Positions 34,574 through 41,904 of a stretch of 64,000 nt of DNA are shown here, in pieces; position 1 is the first letter of the stretch; each line of letters begins with the position of its first letter. Source of the stretch: Caryophanales bacterium UBA5026 (GTDB lineage: Bacteria > Bacillota_I > Bacilli_A > RF39 > UBA660); contig DICM01000002.1 of NCBI GenBank assembly GCA_002416285.1, forward strand, positions 1 to 64,000, written 5' to 3'. The notes below the pieces were generated by a model that worked only from the letters and a program-made list of their open reading frames with translations, was not told the DNA's origin and searched no databases. Made by a program: the position numbers and the translations under genes.

Positions 34574-35132
34574 TTCTTTTTGTATAAGAATAATACTTTT
34601 CGTTAATTGCTTTTTGAGTTTGCTCAAATTCTTCCAATATCTTTTTATCTCGTGAATTAGATTGAAGCAAATTAGAAAGATGATCCATATTGGAATGAAT
34701 TGTCTCTGGGTATTTCTTCATTACGGAATCAATTTCTTTTTGATGAAAAGGAATTACCCATTCTTGATATTTATCATCAAATGATACATTTTCTCTTTTT
34801 AAAAATAATTGTATTATATAAGATAAATTATTACTAAAATCTTCTTGATTTCGATAATAATAATTCATATCAATAAGATTGCTAAATTTTGCTTTCCAAC
34901 TCTCATTTTCTTCTAAAATTTCTTTTATATATAACTGATAGTCAATTGGCAAAAAAGCAGTTGTTTCCCACGTTCCGCTGATGCAATCTAAAATATTTCT
35001 TTTTTGTGATAAATGAACTAACAGTAGTTCACTAAATTCTTGAATAGATAAAGGTCTTCCAGAAAATTTTAGTGTAAGGGAAGCTTCTTTTATTTCACTT
35101 AATGTTTGTTTAAAATTTGGATTTGTAATCAT
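34563..35132 (-). CDS. Hypothetical soluble protein
   Basis: Not recognised. A 189-residue, mostly helical, soluble protein with no signal peptide or membrane segment. Visible motifs are only compositional (for example NYYYRNQEDFSNNLSYIIQL). A strong AGGAGGG lies before the ATG, so it is expressed. It lies 52 bases downstream of yvcK on the same strand, separated by a terminator hairpin. Confidence 0.7.
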   Translation of the reverse strand: MITNPNFKQTLSEIKEASLTLKFSGRPLSIQEFSELLLVHLSQKRNILDCISGTWETTAFLPIDYQLYIKEILEENESWKAKFSNLIDMNYYYRNQEDFSNNLSYIIQLFLKRENVSFDDKYQEWVIPFHQKEIDSVMKKYPETIHSNMDHLSNLLQSNSRDKKILEEFEQTQKAINEKYYSYTKRIKK

Positions 35133-35163
35133 ACGACCCTCCTATATCAAAATAATAGCATAA

Positions 35164-35187
35164 AAAAACTGTTTTTTAAACAGTTTA
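35164..35187 (-). terminator. Terminator after yvcK
   Basis: On the minus strand AAACTGTTT/AAACAGTTT is followed by a T run. It overlaps the yvcK stop. Confidence 0.8.
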
Positions 35188-36132
35188 TGATATTATATAG
35201 GAAAAGATTTGAAGTCCTAGTTTGGTTACATTGTGACGTAAGATACCATCTTCAACAGTGACAAAGTCTTCCGAGATAACTTTCAGGGTCATACTATCTA
35301 ACTCTTCTTTATCAAAAGGAACTGGATCTTTTTGTTCCATCGCTAAATATTTTTCTTTTATCTCATCTGATATAATACCGTTATTAGCTAGAACTACATT
35401 GATCTTTTTTTCACCGAGATAGCTATTTAATGTTTTCACATGGTCACTCACAGTGTAGTCATCTGTTTCACCCGGTTGGGTCATAATGTTAGAAATATAC
35501 ATCACTTCAGCACTACTTATATCGATTGCTTTTTTCATATCTTCACTAATCAAATGAGGAATGATGCTAGTATAAAGACTTCCCATACTGAGAACAATTA
35601 AATCAGCAGATTTGATCTCATCTAATACTTCATTTAATACTTTTGGGTCTTTTTTATAAAATACTTCTTTGATATTTTTCTTTGCTCCCGTAATATTATG
35701 TTCTCCTTCAATGATAGAATTATCATCCATTTTAGCCATTAAAATAACATTATCCTCTGTAAGTGGTAGCACTTTTCCTTTTAAATTTAATACTTTACTT
35801 AAAGATTTTATTCCAACAGACATATTTCCGGCAACATCAATTAGTCCTGTCAGTAGTAAGTTTCCTAATGTATGCCCATTTAAGTCGCTATTTGTTTCAA
35901 AACGATAATTCATTAGATCTTGAAAAAGTGGTTCTGTTTCTGATAATGCTACAATAACTCTCCTAATATCTCCAACTGCTGGGGTATTAAATTCCTCACG
36001 TAAACGACCGGTACTTTTTCCGTCATCACTAACAGAAACAACGGCTGTAATATCGACGGGGAAGTTTTTTAAACCTCTAAGTAAGGTGGACATACCTGTT
36101 CCTCCACCAAGAACAACAATCTTTTTATTCAT
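35185..36132 (-). CDS. yvcK: YvcK/CofD-like gluconeogenesis and morphogenesis factor
   Basis: UDP-sugar-binding protein needed in Bacillus for growth on gluconeogenic carbon and for placement of PBP1. The 315-residue protein begins KKIVVLGGGTGMSTLLRGLK and has VSVSDDGKSTGRLREEF, GDIRRVIVALSE and GHTLGNLLLTGL, the YvcK signature. ATG 36132 is chosen because GGGAG is seven bases away; the ATG at 36138 is only one base from it. Unlike most Firmicutes there is no rapZ or whiA next to it. Confidence 0.94.
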   Translation of the reverse strand: MNKKIVVLGGGTGMSTLLRGLKNFPVDITAVVSVSDDGKSTGRLREEFNTPAVGDIRRVIVALSETEPLFQDLMNYRFETNSDLNGHTLGNLLLTGLIDVAGNMSVGIKSLSKVLNLKGKVLPLTEDNVILMAKMDDNSIIEGEHNITGAKKNIKEVFYKKDPKVLNEVLDEIKSADLIVLSMGSLYTSIIPHLISEDMKKAIDISSAEVMYISNIMTQPGETDDYTVSDHVKTLNSYLGEKKINVVLANNGIISDEIKEKYLAMEQKDPVPFDKEELDSMTLKVISEDFVTVEDGILRHNVTKLGLQIFSYIIS

Positions 36133-36290
36133 ACTCATTCTCCCAATATATCTTATTTAAAAAATCTAAAATGTTTCTCAACTATTATAGCACAACTTAA
36201 ATAAAATAATTTATATGAAAACATAATCGAAGTGATATTGACATTACTTCATGTATAATGTAGTACATAACATAAAAAAGGAGTGATTGC

Positions 36291-36905
36291 GTGGGAAAAA
36301 ACATGATAGCAATTTTTAGGGATTTTTTAGCAAGCAATTTAAACGAAATTGAGTATTTCTATAGTGGAGATACAGATAGAAATAATATAATCTCTTTAAA
36401 GGAATATTTACAATTATTTGAAGAACGAAAACTAGAGTATCTTAAACAAGTTGATAAATTACTATTGGAAATTATGAAATACAATAAATGGGTGATGAAT
36501 GTAGTACCCATTAAGAATGAAAGTAAATTAATCATTGAAGGATTGAATCCCGAGTTTATTTTACTCAATTTGACATCCTTTGGATTTGTAAGTTCAAATG
36601 ATGTGAAAGGCAAAGCTTTGATTGATAGTTCACAGGATGAATTGTTACAAATATTTCAATTAGGGAAACAAGTTTTAAATGATTACATGGATACAACTTC
36701 AATCAGTCGAATGTTTGAAGTTGAGAGTTCTTATTATCATTCAGGATTAACTTTTAATGGTCATCGACTTTTTGAAATTAGTTGTGGAGAATTATCTCCT
36801 TATACTGGAAAGTATTTTCTAGAAGCTTGTGAAGGCTTAGAAAAGAGAAACGTTGAATACTACAAACATAGACTAATAGATAAAGTTTATATAAAAAGAA
36901 AATGA
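36291..36905 (+). CDS. Hypothetical protein
   Basis: Not recognised. A 204-residue soluble protein, helical in the first half ([20 protein letters not shown]) and mixed in the second (SSYYHSGLTFNGHRLFEISC). Start GTG 36291 has AAGGAG seven bases upstream. It is transcribed alone and divergent from yvcK. Confidence 0.65.
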   Translation: MGKNMIAIFRDFLASNLNEIEYFYSGDTDRNNIISLKEYLQLFEERKLEYLKQVDKLLLEIMKYNKWVMNVVPIKNESKLIIEGLNPEFILLNLTSFGFVSSNDVKGKALIDSSQDELLQIFQLGKQVLNDYMDTTSISRMFEVESSYYHSGLTFNGHRLFEISCGELSPYTGKYFLEACEGLEKRNVEYYKHRLIDKVYIKRK

Positions 36906-36950
36906 TCTTTAGAATTAAAAATTTAAAATAATATTCTAAAGGATCTTTTA
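36904..36950 (+). terminator. Terminator after the 36291 gene
   Basis: GATC-TTTAGAAT pairs with ATTCTAAA-GGATC with one bulge, followed by TTTTA. Confidence 0.6.
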
Positions 36951-36978
36951 CTTTGGTAAAACTGTGATGATAGAAATA

Positions 36979-37011
36979 AAAATACTAGAAAGTTAAGCTT
37001 CTAGTATTTTT
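36979..37011. terminator. Bidirectional hairpin-terminator
   Basis: Perfect 12-bp stem AAAATACTAGAA/TTCTAGTATTTT with an eight-base loop. It serves the small minus-strand frame at 37042 and the plus-strand gene before it. Confidence 0.8.
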
Positions 37012-37041
37012 ATATTATAATCTAAATGTCACAGTTATTAT

Positions 37042-37245
37042 CTAATCACTAATTTCTTTATTAATTAAATAATTTGCAATTACAAACGCTTTTATTCTGT
37101 TTTTTGCTAAAGTTATTTGTGATTTATATCTATCTTTATTTTCTTTTGATTCAAATGTTTTTACAGTTTCTCTTAATTTATGTAAAGTTGATTCAATTTG
37201 TTGTTTCGCTTCTATTAAATCAGTTTGTGAAAATTCCCTTTTAAT
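37042..37245 (-). CDS. 67-codon helical protein lacking a standard start codon
   Basis: A minus-strand frame with clear coding character (residues FSQTDLIEAKQQIESTLHKL, later YKSQITLAKNRIKAFVIANY, ending in a TAG) and a strong TTTGGAGGG just before it. However no ATG, GTG or TTG exists in frame; the first candidate is ATT at 37245-37243 directly after the ribosome site, and a TGA closes the frame four codons earlier. Either a rare ATT start, or a gene broken by a small indel near its 5' end. Product not recognised; it is a two-helix, charged protein. Confidence 0.5.
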   Translation of the reverse strand: MKREFSQTDLIEAKQQIESTLHKLRETVKTFESKENKDRYKSQITLAKNRIKAFVIANYLINKEISD

Positions 37246-37292
37246 CCCTCCAAATCACTAGTTATATTATATATTAATAAAATTCTAATTTG

Positions 37293-37607
37293 TTATTTTC
37301 TCTTTTTGGGTTCCGGTAATCTTTCATACGTTGCTTTTACTATCTTAGATAAGTATTCTCTATCATCTATGTCGGTTATTAAAAAACTTGGTTTAGCACC
37401 AGCGTACATGGGTTGTTCAATAATTTCTTTAAGCAATTCTTTTACTTCCTTAACTGGTTTTAAAAACATTTGATTATCACAAATTCCAACACAGTATTTT
37501 CCATTAACATAAACTAAATATTCTCCCATCATAGGTCGATATGTTATTTCTCCTAAATCAGATAATTGGGAACAAATATATTCTACAAACTCTCTTTTAC
37601 TTGCCAT
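37293..37607 (-). CDS. TfoX/Sxy N-terminal domain protein
   Basis: A 104-residue stand-alone TfoX N-terminal domain: ITYRPMMGEYLVYVNGKYCV and ICDNQMFLKPVKEV match the family, with PMYAGAKPSFLI typical of its second half. In proteobacteria the longer TfoX acts in competence; the short Firmicutes versions have no assigned role. AGGAGGAATT precedes the ATG. No competence genes are nearby. Confidence 0.85.
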   Translation of the reverse strand: MASKREFVEYICSQLSDLGEITYRPMMGEYLVYVNGKYCVGICDNQMFLKPVKEVKELLKEIIEQPMYAGAKPSFLITDIDDREYLSKIVKATYERLPEPKKRK

Positions 37608-37753
37608 CGAATTCCTCCTACCATACTATCTATTTCATTCATTATATCATATTTTTTAAAGTGCCATATCAAAATCATTTTCTTTGAACTTCTACCAAAA
37701 TTTATAACTGCAGTTTAAAATAATAAAAAAAACTAGATGATACTTCTAGTTAA

Positions 37754-37861
37754 TATTTATTACGCTCAGTAAAATCTTCAAGTAATAATAAATGTGATAT
37801 CTTTATTGAAGAAATAAGACGCTTTTTAAAAGCAGGATTAATTGTAAGTAATAATTATTAA
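37754..37861 (+). pseudogene. 3' end remnant of an unknown gene, copy 1
   Basis: An open segment of 35 codons with no start ends EEIRRFLKAGLIVSNNY-stop. The same C-terminal pattern and following bases recur at 38926-38982, so it is likely a leftover of a duplicated gene. The rest of the gap 37608-37983 holds nothing else I can support. Confidence 0.4.
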
Positions 37862-37983
37862 TTGAATTTATTATATGGTAAATTTCGTAAGAATAGAAAC
37901 TTTTATTTATAATCTTATTACTGTTTAAAAATAACTGTTTATAGTCATTAAAACTACACTAATTAGATAAAATAAAATGTTTT

Positions 37984-38760
37984 TTATCTCAAACTATATC
38001 CCTTTGATTCACAGTATTCATAATAGTTTTTTGCAATTCTTTTTATTCTCTTTTTTTGCTGCTCAAATGGAGGTAATTCGTAACCATAATCAATATCAAT
38101 TATAGGTATGTTTAATCCATGTTTTTCTAATACTTTTTGGACTCTATATAACGGTTCTATTTTTTTATCTATAATTTCATCTATGGAGTATTGATAAAAA
38201 TCTTCTCTAATCGCACAGCCTTCCATATAGTGTCTAACAAATTGTCTGCCTTTAACATTTCTATTTAGCTCACATAATACTTTGCTGAAATTATTTAATT
38301 GTTGTTTAGAGTAGTTCCTATGTGAGGTGATACATGCTATTGCTTTTATGTATTCAACAGGAATATCTCCTATAACTTGCATTTCATAATTCATTTTTAT
38401 ACTGTTTTGTTTTAATTTGTAATGTTCTAATAATCTTTTATCTAGCAACAATGCTTTAGAAGAAGCTCTTACATATTCTTTGTAAGCATTGTCAAAGTCC
38501 ACGTCATGAGCCGATAATAATTGATATTGATCTATGGTTTCTTTATCATCTGGGTGGCAACTTATCGATACTGCATCTATGCCGTTCCAATTAGCACCAT
38601 GATCCTCAAGAAACCTTTTATATTCCACCTCATCTAGGTATGATTTTAGAGAGTTTCTCGTCAAAATATAACCACTGCTAATAATACTATCAATTGTTCC
38701 ATTTACATCATCTACATAATTTATTCCATGATACAAATAATCTGTTAAGTTTAATTTCAT
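37984..38760 (-). CDS. Hypothetical protein, possibly ART-like N-terminus
   Basis: Not recognised with certainty. A 258-residue soluble protein. The N-terminal YLYHGINYVDDVNGTIDSII-SGYILT followed by DAVSISCHPDD looks like the H-G, I-x-x-x-G and S-x-S spacing of ADP-ribosyltransferase/RNA 2'-phosphotransferase-like folds, but this is only a pattern. The C-terminal half is helical and basic at the end. Start ATG 38760 is fixed by a perfect promoter whose transcription start is about 38785; the longer frame to 38820 is excluded. It lies beside an island edge. Confidence 0.6.
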   Translation of the reverse strand: MKLNLTDYLYHGINYVDDVNGTIDSIISSGYILTRNSLKSYLDEVEYKRFLEDHGANWNGIDAVSISCHPDDKETIDQYQLLSAHDVDFDNAYKEYVRASSKALLLDKRLLEHYKLKQNSIKMNYEMQVIGDIPVEYIKAIACITSHRNYSKQQLNNFSKVLCELNRNVKGRQFVRHYMEGCAIREDFYQYSIDEIIDKKIEPLYRVQKVLEKHGLNIPIIDIDYGYELPPFEQQKKRIKRIAKNYYEYCESKGYSLR

Positions 38761-38791
38761 ATAGTCACCACCACAATCAAAATTAGCGTTT

Positions 38792-38820
38792 ATTATATTG
38801 TTTTTATAATCACTTGTCAA
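38792..38820 (-). promoter_or_regulatory. Consensus promoter of the 37984-38760 gene
   Basis: On the minus strand TTGACA (38820-38815), 17 bp, TATAAT (38797-38792): a full match to the sigma-A consensus. Confidence 0.9.
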
Positions 38821-38845
38821 TAAATATTTTATTGAAGAAAATCTC

Positions 38846-38922
38846 TAACAAAAAACTAACCATTTCTAGTTAGTAGTCTATTGCAATCCTCTAAAAGTTA
38901 GAGTAACAATCAATCTGGTGCC
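38846..38922. repeat. 77-bp direct repeat, copy 1 (att-like)
   Basis: About 75 of 78 positions match 40954-41031. On the minus strand it reads as the 3' tip of tRNA-Thr (GGCACCA) followed by its downstream region with a terminator hairpin. Copy 1 has only the tRNA tip, not the whole tRNA, as expected for one end of an insertion. Confidence 0.85.
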
Positions 38923-38925
38923 CTT

Positions 38926-38982
38926 ATGGAAGAAGTAGAACAACTTTTATGGACAAACTTAATAGCAAGTAATAATTACTAA
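38926..38982 (+). pseudogene. 3' end remnant, copy 2
   Basis: Eighteen codons reading MEEVEQLLWTNLIASNNY then TAA, homologous to the remnant at 37754-37861 (EE-(I/V)-(R/E), L, LI-SNNY). The following bases are also alike. It abuts repeat copy 1. Confidence 0.35.
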
Positions 38983-39006
38983 CTAAATTGATTATAACAC
39001 ATTTTA

Positions 39007-39040
39007 ATAAAAAATTAGACACTATTTTTGAATAGTATCT
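39007..39040 (-). terminator. Terminator of the metalloprotease operon
   Basis: On the minus strand AGATACTATT/AATAGTGTCT with a four-base loop, then AATTTTTT. Confidence 0.85.
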
Positions 39041-39064
39041 AACAATTTTAAATTTTTCTTTTTT

Positions 39065-39652
39065 CTAATTTTTGCTGTAATTAGATTTGTATCGTGTTCG
39101 TTCATATTTTATTTCCTCAGAAATGTAGTCTTCATACTTGCTTATTAAGTCATTGGAATCAGTTGACTTTTTTGAAATTGATTGTGAATTATTATACTCA
39201 ACATTTCCATTCAATTCTGCTAATAGTAATCCTCCGTCTTCTTGACCATATGCCATAAAAATATATTGTTTTCCTACTTCTGGTAAAAAATCAACTATCG
39301 TATCTCCATCAATTAATACTAAATTGCCACTCGAGTCATACCCTCCATATTTTTTTACCTCAACAGTATTATTTAATGTTAAATTTCCTTTTAAATTTTG
39401 CAAAACTTCAATTTTATATTTACTAAATGGCATATAGTTAGAATTAGAATCAAAATTTCCAATATATTCAGTTATAGTGCCTACAAAAACATAGTCTACT
39501 AATCCTACATATGCTTTCATATTTTTTGGATTAACTGCCAAATCGAGGTGAACATAATTAACTTTTTTTTTGGTTGAATTATTAATATTATTGTTAACTA
39601 TGGTTCCTAAAGCTATAACACTCACTAATAATAAACTAATAATCTTTTTCAT
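39065..39652 (-). CDS. Secreted protein, TIMP/NTR-like OB-fold suspected
   Basis: A 195-residue exported protein: signal peptide MKKIISLLLVSVIALGTI, then a domain whose pattern YVFVGTITEYIGN, YKIEVLQNLKGN, GDTIVDFLPEVGKQYIFMAY resembles the strand order of netrin/TIMP-like OB folds (an extended V-G-x-V strand, the KG-L turn, and a G-x-x-Y-I-F-x-A strand). The tail is charged and helical. It follows the matrixin-type metalloprotease gene by eleven bases in one operon, so an inhibitor, chaperone or immunity role is plausible. No disulfide cysteines are present. The fold is inferred from pattern only. Confidence 0.6.
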   Translation of the reverse strand: MKKIISLLLVSVIALGTIVNNNINNSTKKKVNYVHLDLAVNPKNMKAYVGLVDYVFVGTITEYIGNFDSNSNYMPFSKYKIEVLQNLKGNLTLNNTVEVKKYGGYDSSGNLVLIDGDTIVDFLPEVGKQYIFMAYGQEDGGLLLAELNGNVEYNNSQSISKKSTDSNDLISKYEDYISEEIKYERTRYKSNYSKN

Positions 39653-39663
39653 TTATTTCCTCC

Positions 39664-40161
39664 TTAACCCCATATACAAAGATAAACATTTTTATCTGGA
39701 TCCGTAATATTTTTTGCTTCAAATTTTCCCTGAGACATTACTGGTGGAATTACATAAGGAGATGGTCCAAAATGATCTAAACCTAATGCATGTCCCAGTT
39801 CATGCATTACAGTTTTAAATCTTTCATAATATGTCATACTATCAAAATGATATGTATTAAATTGCATAACACCAGAATAACTTGTATATCCTAAAGTACC
39901 ACTAACTTCATAGTAATCACTCACTGTTAAATCGTTTTGTGTAAGCCAAGTATCTTTCTCTATTTTGACTTTTCCATATTTAGTCCATTGATATTGAGCT
40001 GATTCAATCATTTTGTACTTACTATTGTCTATATAATGAATTTTTTTATCACTGCCTACTAAATTCCAATTTAATTGATATGAACAAGCAGCCTTTGCAC
40101 TGGGAAATCCAATCATTAAACATCCAAAAATTAATATAGAATAAATTAAAAGTTTCCTCAT
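39664..40161 (-). CDS. Secreted matrixin-like (M10) zinc metalloprotease
   Basis: A 165-residue small protease. Signal peptide MRKLLIYSILIFGCLMIGFP ending AKA, then a catalytic domain with the metzincin zinc site HELGHALGLDHF and a Met-turn PPVMSQG, so both hallmarks of matrixins are present. There is no pro-domain cysteine switch and no hemopexin domain. The true start is ATG 40161 with AGGAAGGATGG upstream; the open frame reaches 40257 but starts before the signal peptide. First gene of an operon with the TIMP/NTR-like protein. Confidence 0.88.
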   Translation of the reverse strand: MRKLLIYSILIFGCLMIGFPSAKAACSYQLNWNLVGSDKKIHYIDNSKYKMIESAQYQWTKYGKVKIEKDTWLTQNDLTVSDYYEVSGTLGYTSYSGVMQFNTYHFDSMTYYERFKTVMHELGHALGLDHFGPSPYVIPPVMSQGKFEAKNITDPDKNVYLCIWG

Positions 40162-40203
40162 ATTTCCATCCTTCCTATTTATACCTTTCATTTTAAAATC
40201 TAA

Positions 40204-40250
40204 AACTAAAAAAGCAGTATTATTTTGCCATAGGCACATAAATACTGCTT
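40204..40250 (-). terminator. Hairpin-terminator in the metalloprotease leader
   Basis: On the minus strand AAGCAGTATT/AATACTGCTT (40250-40241 with 40221-40212) with a 19-base loop holding GCC-TAT-GGC, followed by TTTTTTAG. It stands about 45 bases upstream of the metalloprotease ATG, where an attenuator would be placed. Confidence 0.65.
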
Positions 40251-40339
40251 GATACATATAGTATACAGTATATTTTTAATATTGAGAATAGTCTTTTTTG
40301 TTTATTTATGATAAAATAAAAATATTAGAGGATGATTAT

Positions 40340-40660
40340 ATGAAAAAAATTTTAATTTATGTATTACTTTTTACTTGCTTAATATCTGTTGTAGGATGCA
40401 CAAAAAATACTAAAGAAGAAGAAGCTATGATAATGGTTAATGGGAAACTTTACACTAAATCACAAAATGTAATAGATTTAGATACAAATAGCTTAATAGA
40501 AATCGGTAAGATTGCTAATATAGTTAACTCAACCGAATTACCCCAGAAAAACAATCAAGCCAATCGGAAAGATTTTTTAAATGCAACAATATTTGAAAAT
40601 ACAGCTGATTCTGTCATTTTAGAATATAATGGATACACCCTATTTACATTAGTAAATTAA
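40340..40660 (+). CDS. Small lipoprotein
   Basis: A 106-residue exported lipoprotein: MKKILIYVLLFTCLISVVGC gives a signal peptide with lipobox SVVGC. The mature part contains MVNGKLYTKS and NSTELPQKNNQANR, a pattern I associate with small secreted proteins of Clostridia of unknown function. ATG 40340 is chosen because AGAGGATG lies upstream and it begins the signal peptide; the frame opens earlier at 40298. It is divergent from the metalloprotease gene inside the repeat-flanked island. Confidence 0.75.
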   Translation: MKKILIYVLLFTCLISVVGCTKNTKEEEAMIMVNGKLYTKSQNVIDLDTNSLIEIGKIANIVNSTELPQKNNQANRKDFLNATIFENTADSVILEYNGYTLFTLVN

Positions 40661-40663
40661 CGA

Positions 40664-40712
40664 AAAACAAAAACAACCTTTTTGCAATAGCAATAGGTTG
40701 TTTTTGTTTTAA
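40664..40712. terminator. Long terminator after the lipoprotein gene
   Basis: A 16-bp stem, arms 40664-40679 and 40695-40710 (ACAAAAACAACCT and its complement), with T-rich and A-rich flanks for both directions. Confidence 0.85.
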
Positions 40713-40727
40713 CCGTGGCACGTTTTG

Positions 40728-40866
40728 TTTTTGCTTTAGCAAAAATGAAAGTGGCGATAGACTTTTGATAAAGTAACAATGTTACTTTATCTTAATATAA
40801 TTTTTGCATAACGATTAATCGCAAAAATTATTGGGAAAGGGGGTATCAAAAGGGTTCTCCCTTTCC
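40728..40866. repeat. Cluster of four perfect inverted repeats
   Basis: Four separate perfect hairpins lie in 140 bp: TTTTTGC/GCAAAAA (40728-40745); the 25-bp palindrome GATAAAGTAACA-A-TGTTACTTTATC (40767-40791); ATAATTTTTGC/GCAAAAATTAT (40797-40831); GGAAAGGG/CCCTTTCC (40834-40866). No T-tract follows most of them, so they are not ordinary terminators. The arrangement recalls transfer or replication origins of mobile elements. Confidence 0.7.
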
Positions 40867-40928
40867 ATATCAATTTTTTTCTTTAGTTCTTCACTAAATT
40901 GTAATTCTTTAGTTTCCATTGTTAACAT
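40815..40928 (-). CDS. 37-residue peptide or truncated gene start
   Basis: A minus-strand frame: MLTMETKELQFSEELKKKID followed by a proline/phenylalanine-rich end ERENPFDTPFPNN, then TAA. AAAGGTTGGG lies upstream of the ATG. Composition is protein-like, and it looks like the N-terminus of a longer mobile-element protein cut off by the insertion border. Not recognised. Confidence 0.4.
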   Translation of the reverse strand: MLTMETKELQFSEELKKKIDMERENPFDTPFPNNFCD

Positions 40929-40953
40929 ATCATCGCCCAACCTTTCTTTTTCA

Positions 40954-41031
40954 TAACAAAAAAACTAACCATTTCTAGTTAGTAGTCTATTGCAATACTC
41001 TAAAAGTTAGAGTAACAAACAATCTGGTGCC
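40954..41031. repeat. 78-bp direct repeat, copy 2, joined to tRNA-Thr
   Basis: Matches 38846-38922 except for two substitutions and one A. It contains the last seven bases of tRNA-Thr(CGT) and, on the minus strand, the tRNA's own terminator hairpin (AACTAAC/GTTAGTT then T run). Confidence 0.85.
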
Positions 41032-41098
41032 GGGTGTAAGAATCGAACTTACGGCTAATCATTACGAGTGACTTGTTTTACCACTAAACTAAACCGGC
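41025..41098 (-). tRNA. tRNA-Thr (CGT)
   Basis: A 74-base tRNA. Acceptor GCCGGTT faces ACCCGGC with one T/C mismatch at pair 6-67; discriminator A and CCA are encoded. The anticodon loop CTCGTAA gives CGT. D-arm GTTT/AAAC and T-arm GTAAG/CTTAC are intact. Its 3' tip is repeated at 38916-38922. Confidence 0.9.
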
Positions 41099-41216
41099 AT
41101 TTCTTAAATATTATATCATAACTGCAAAAAAAGGGAACTATTCCACTCGAAAAAAATAAAAAAACATCGAAATATGTTATAATAAAAAAAATAATGATGA
41201 ACAAAAGGAGTAGAAT

Positions 41217-41900
41217 ATGGATCGTTTTATGAGGCTTGAATTATTAATTGGAAAAGAAAAAAGGGATAAGTTAAAACAATCTCACGTCTTAGTAGTAGGA
41301 CTTGGTGGAGTAGGAGGATATGTGGTAGAATCCCTTGCTCGCTCTGGAATTGGAAAACTTACTTTGATAGATTTTGATATTATCGACATTACCAATAGTA
41401 ATCGTCAAGTCATTGCTGTAACCTCTACAATTGGAAAGTCTAAAGCAACATCTTGGAAAGAACGTATCTTAGATATTAATCCAGAAGCAGAAGTAATCAT
41501 TCATGAGGTACGATTGACAAAGGATAATGTTGAAGATTATATTAATCCTTCCACCGATGCTATTATCGATGCTTGTGATACATTGGAAGTCAAAAAAGAA
41601 CTAATAAGATATTCTTTAAAAAACAATAAATTAAGTATTACTGTAACTGGAACTGCTTTAAAAAAAGATCCAAGTAAATTAGAGGTTATGGAGCTACAAA
41701 AAACCGCCTATGATCCAATTGCTAGAGAATTAAGAAAAATGGTAAAATTAGAGTTTCCAAAACGTAAATTAATGGTAGTTTGTAGTACCGAATCACCGAT
41801 GAAGAGGGTAACTGAGTCACTTCCATCAGCCGTTTTTGTTCCAAGTGTTGCTGGAATTTTAGCTGCAAACTATATCTTTAAAAAATTGATAGGAGAGTGA
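41217..41900 (+). CDS. tcdA: tRNA threonylcarbamoyladenosine dehydratase (TcdA/CsdL)
   Basis: E1-like ThiF-family enzyme that cyclises t6A to ct6A in ANN-decoding tRNAs using ATP. The 227-residue protein has the nucleotide motif VLVVGLGGVGGYVVESLARSG, DFDIIDITNSNRQ, the DACDT segment and the TcdA-specific GTALKKDPSKLEV and REL-RKMVKLEFPKR. GGAGTAGAAT precedes the ATG. Followed after four bases by an unknown gene. Confidence 0.92.
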   Translation: MDRFMRLELLIGKEKRDKLKQSHVLVVGLGGVGGYVVESLARSGIGKLTLIDFDIIDITNSNRQVIAVTSTIGKSKATSWKERILDINPEAEVIIHEVRLTKDNVEDYINPSTDAIIDACDTLEVKKELIRYSLKNNKLSITVTGTALKKDPSKLEVMELQKTAYDPIARELRKMVKLEFPKRKLMVVCSTESPMKRVTESLPSAVFVPSVAGILAANYIFKKLIGE

Positions 41901-41904
41901 TATC

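Noticed and set aside
36238..36259. TTGACA and TATAAT before the 36291 gene as a promoter pair
   Set aside because: Both boxes are good matches but only 10 bp apart, too close for a sigma-A promoter; TATAAT may still be used with another -35.
40767..40791. 25-bp palindrome as a parS site
   Set aside because: Its sequence does not match the known parS consensus (TGTTNCACGTGAAACA), and no parB gene is present.
38846..41031. Insertion sequence with transposase
   Set aside because: The flanking repeats are direct, tRNA-derived and long, and no transposase frame exists between them.
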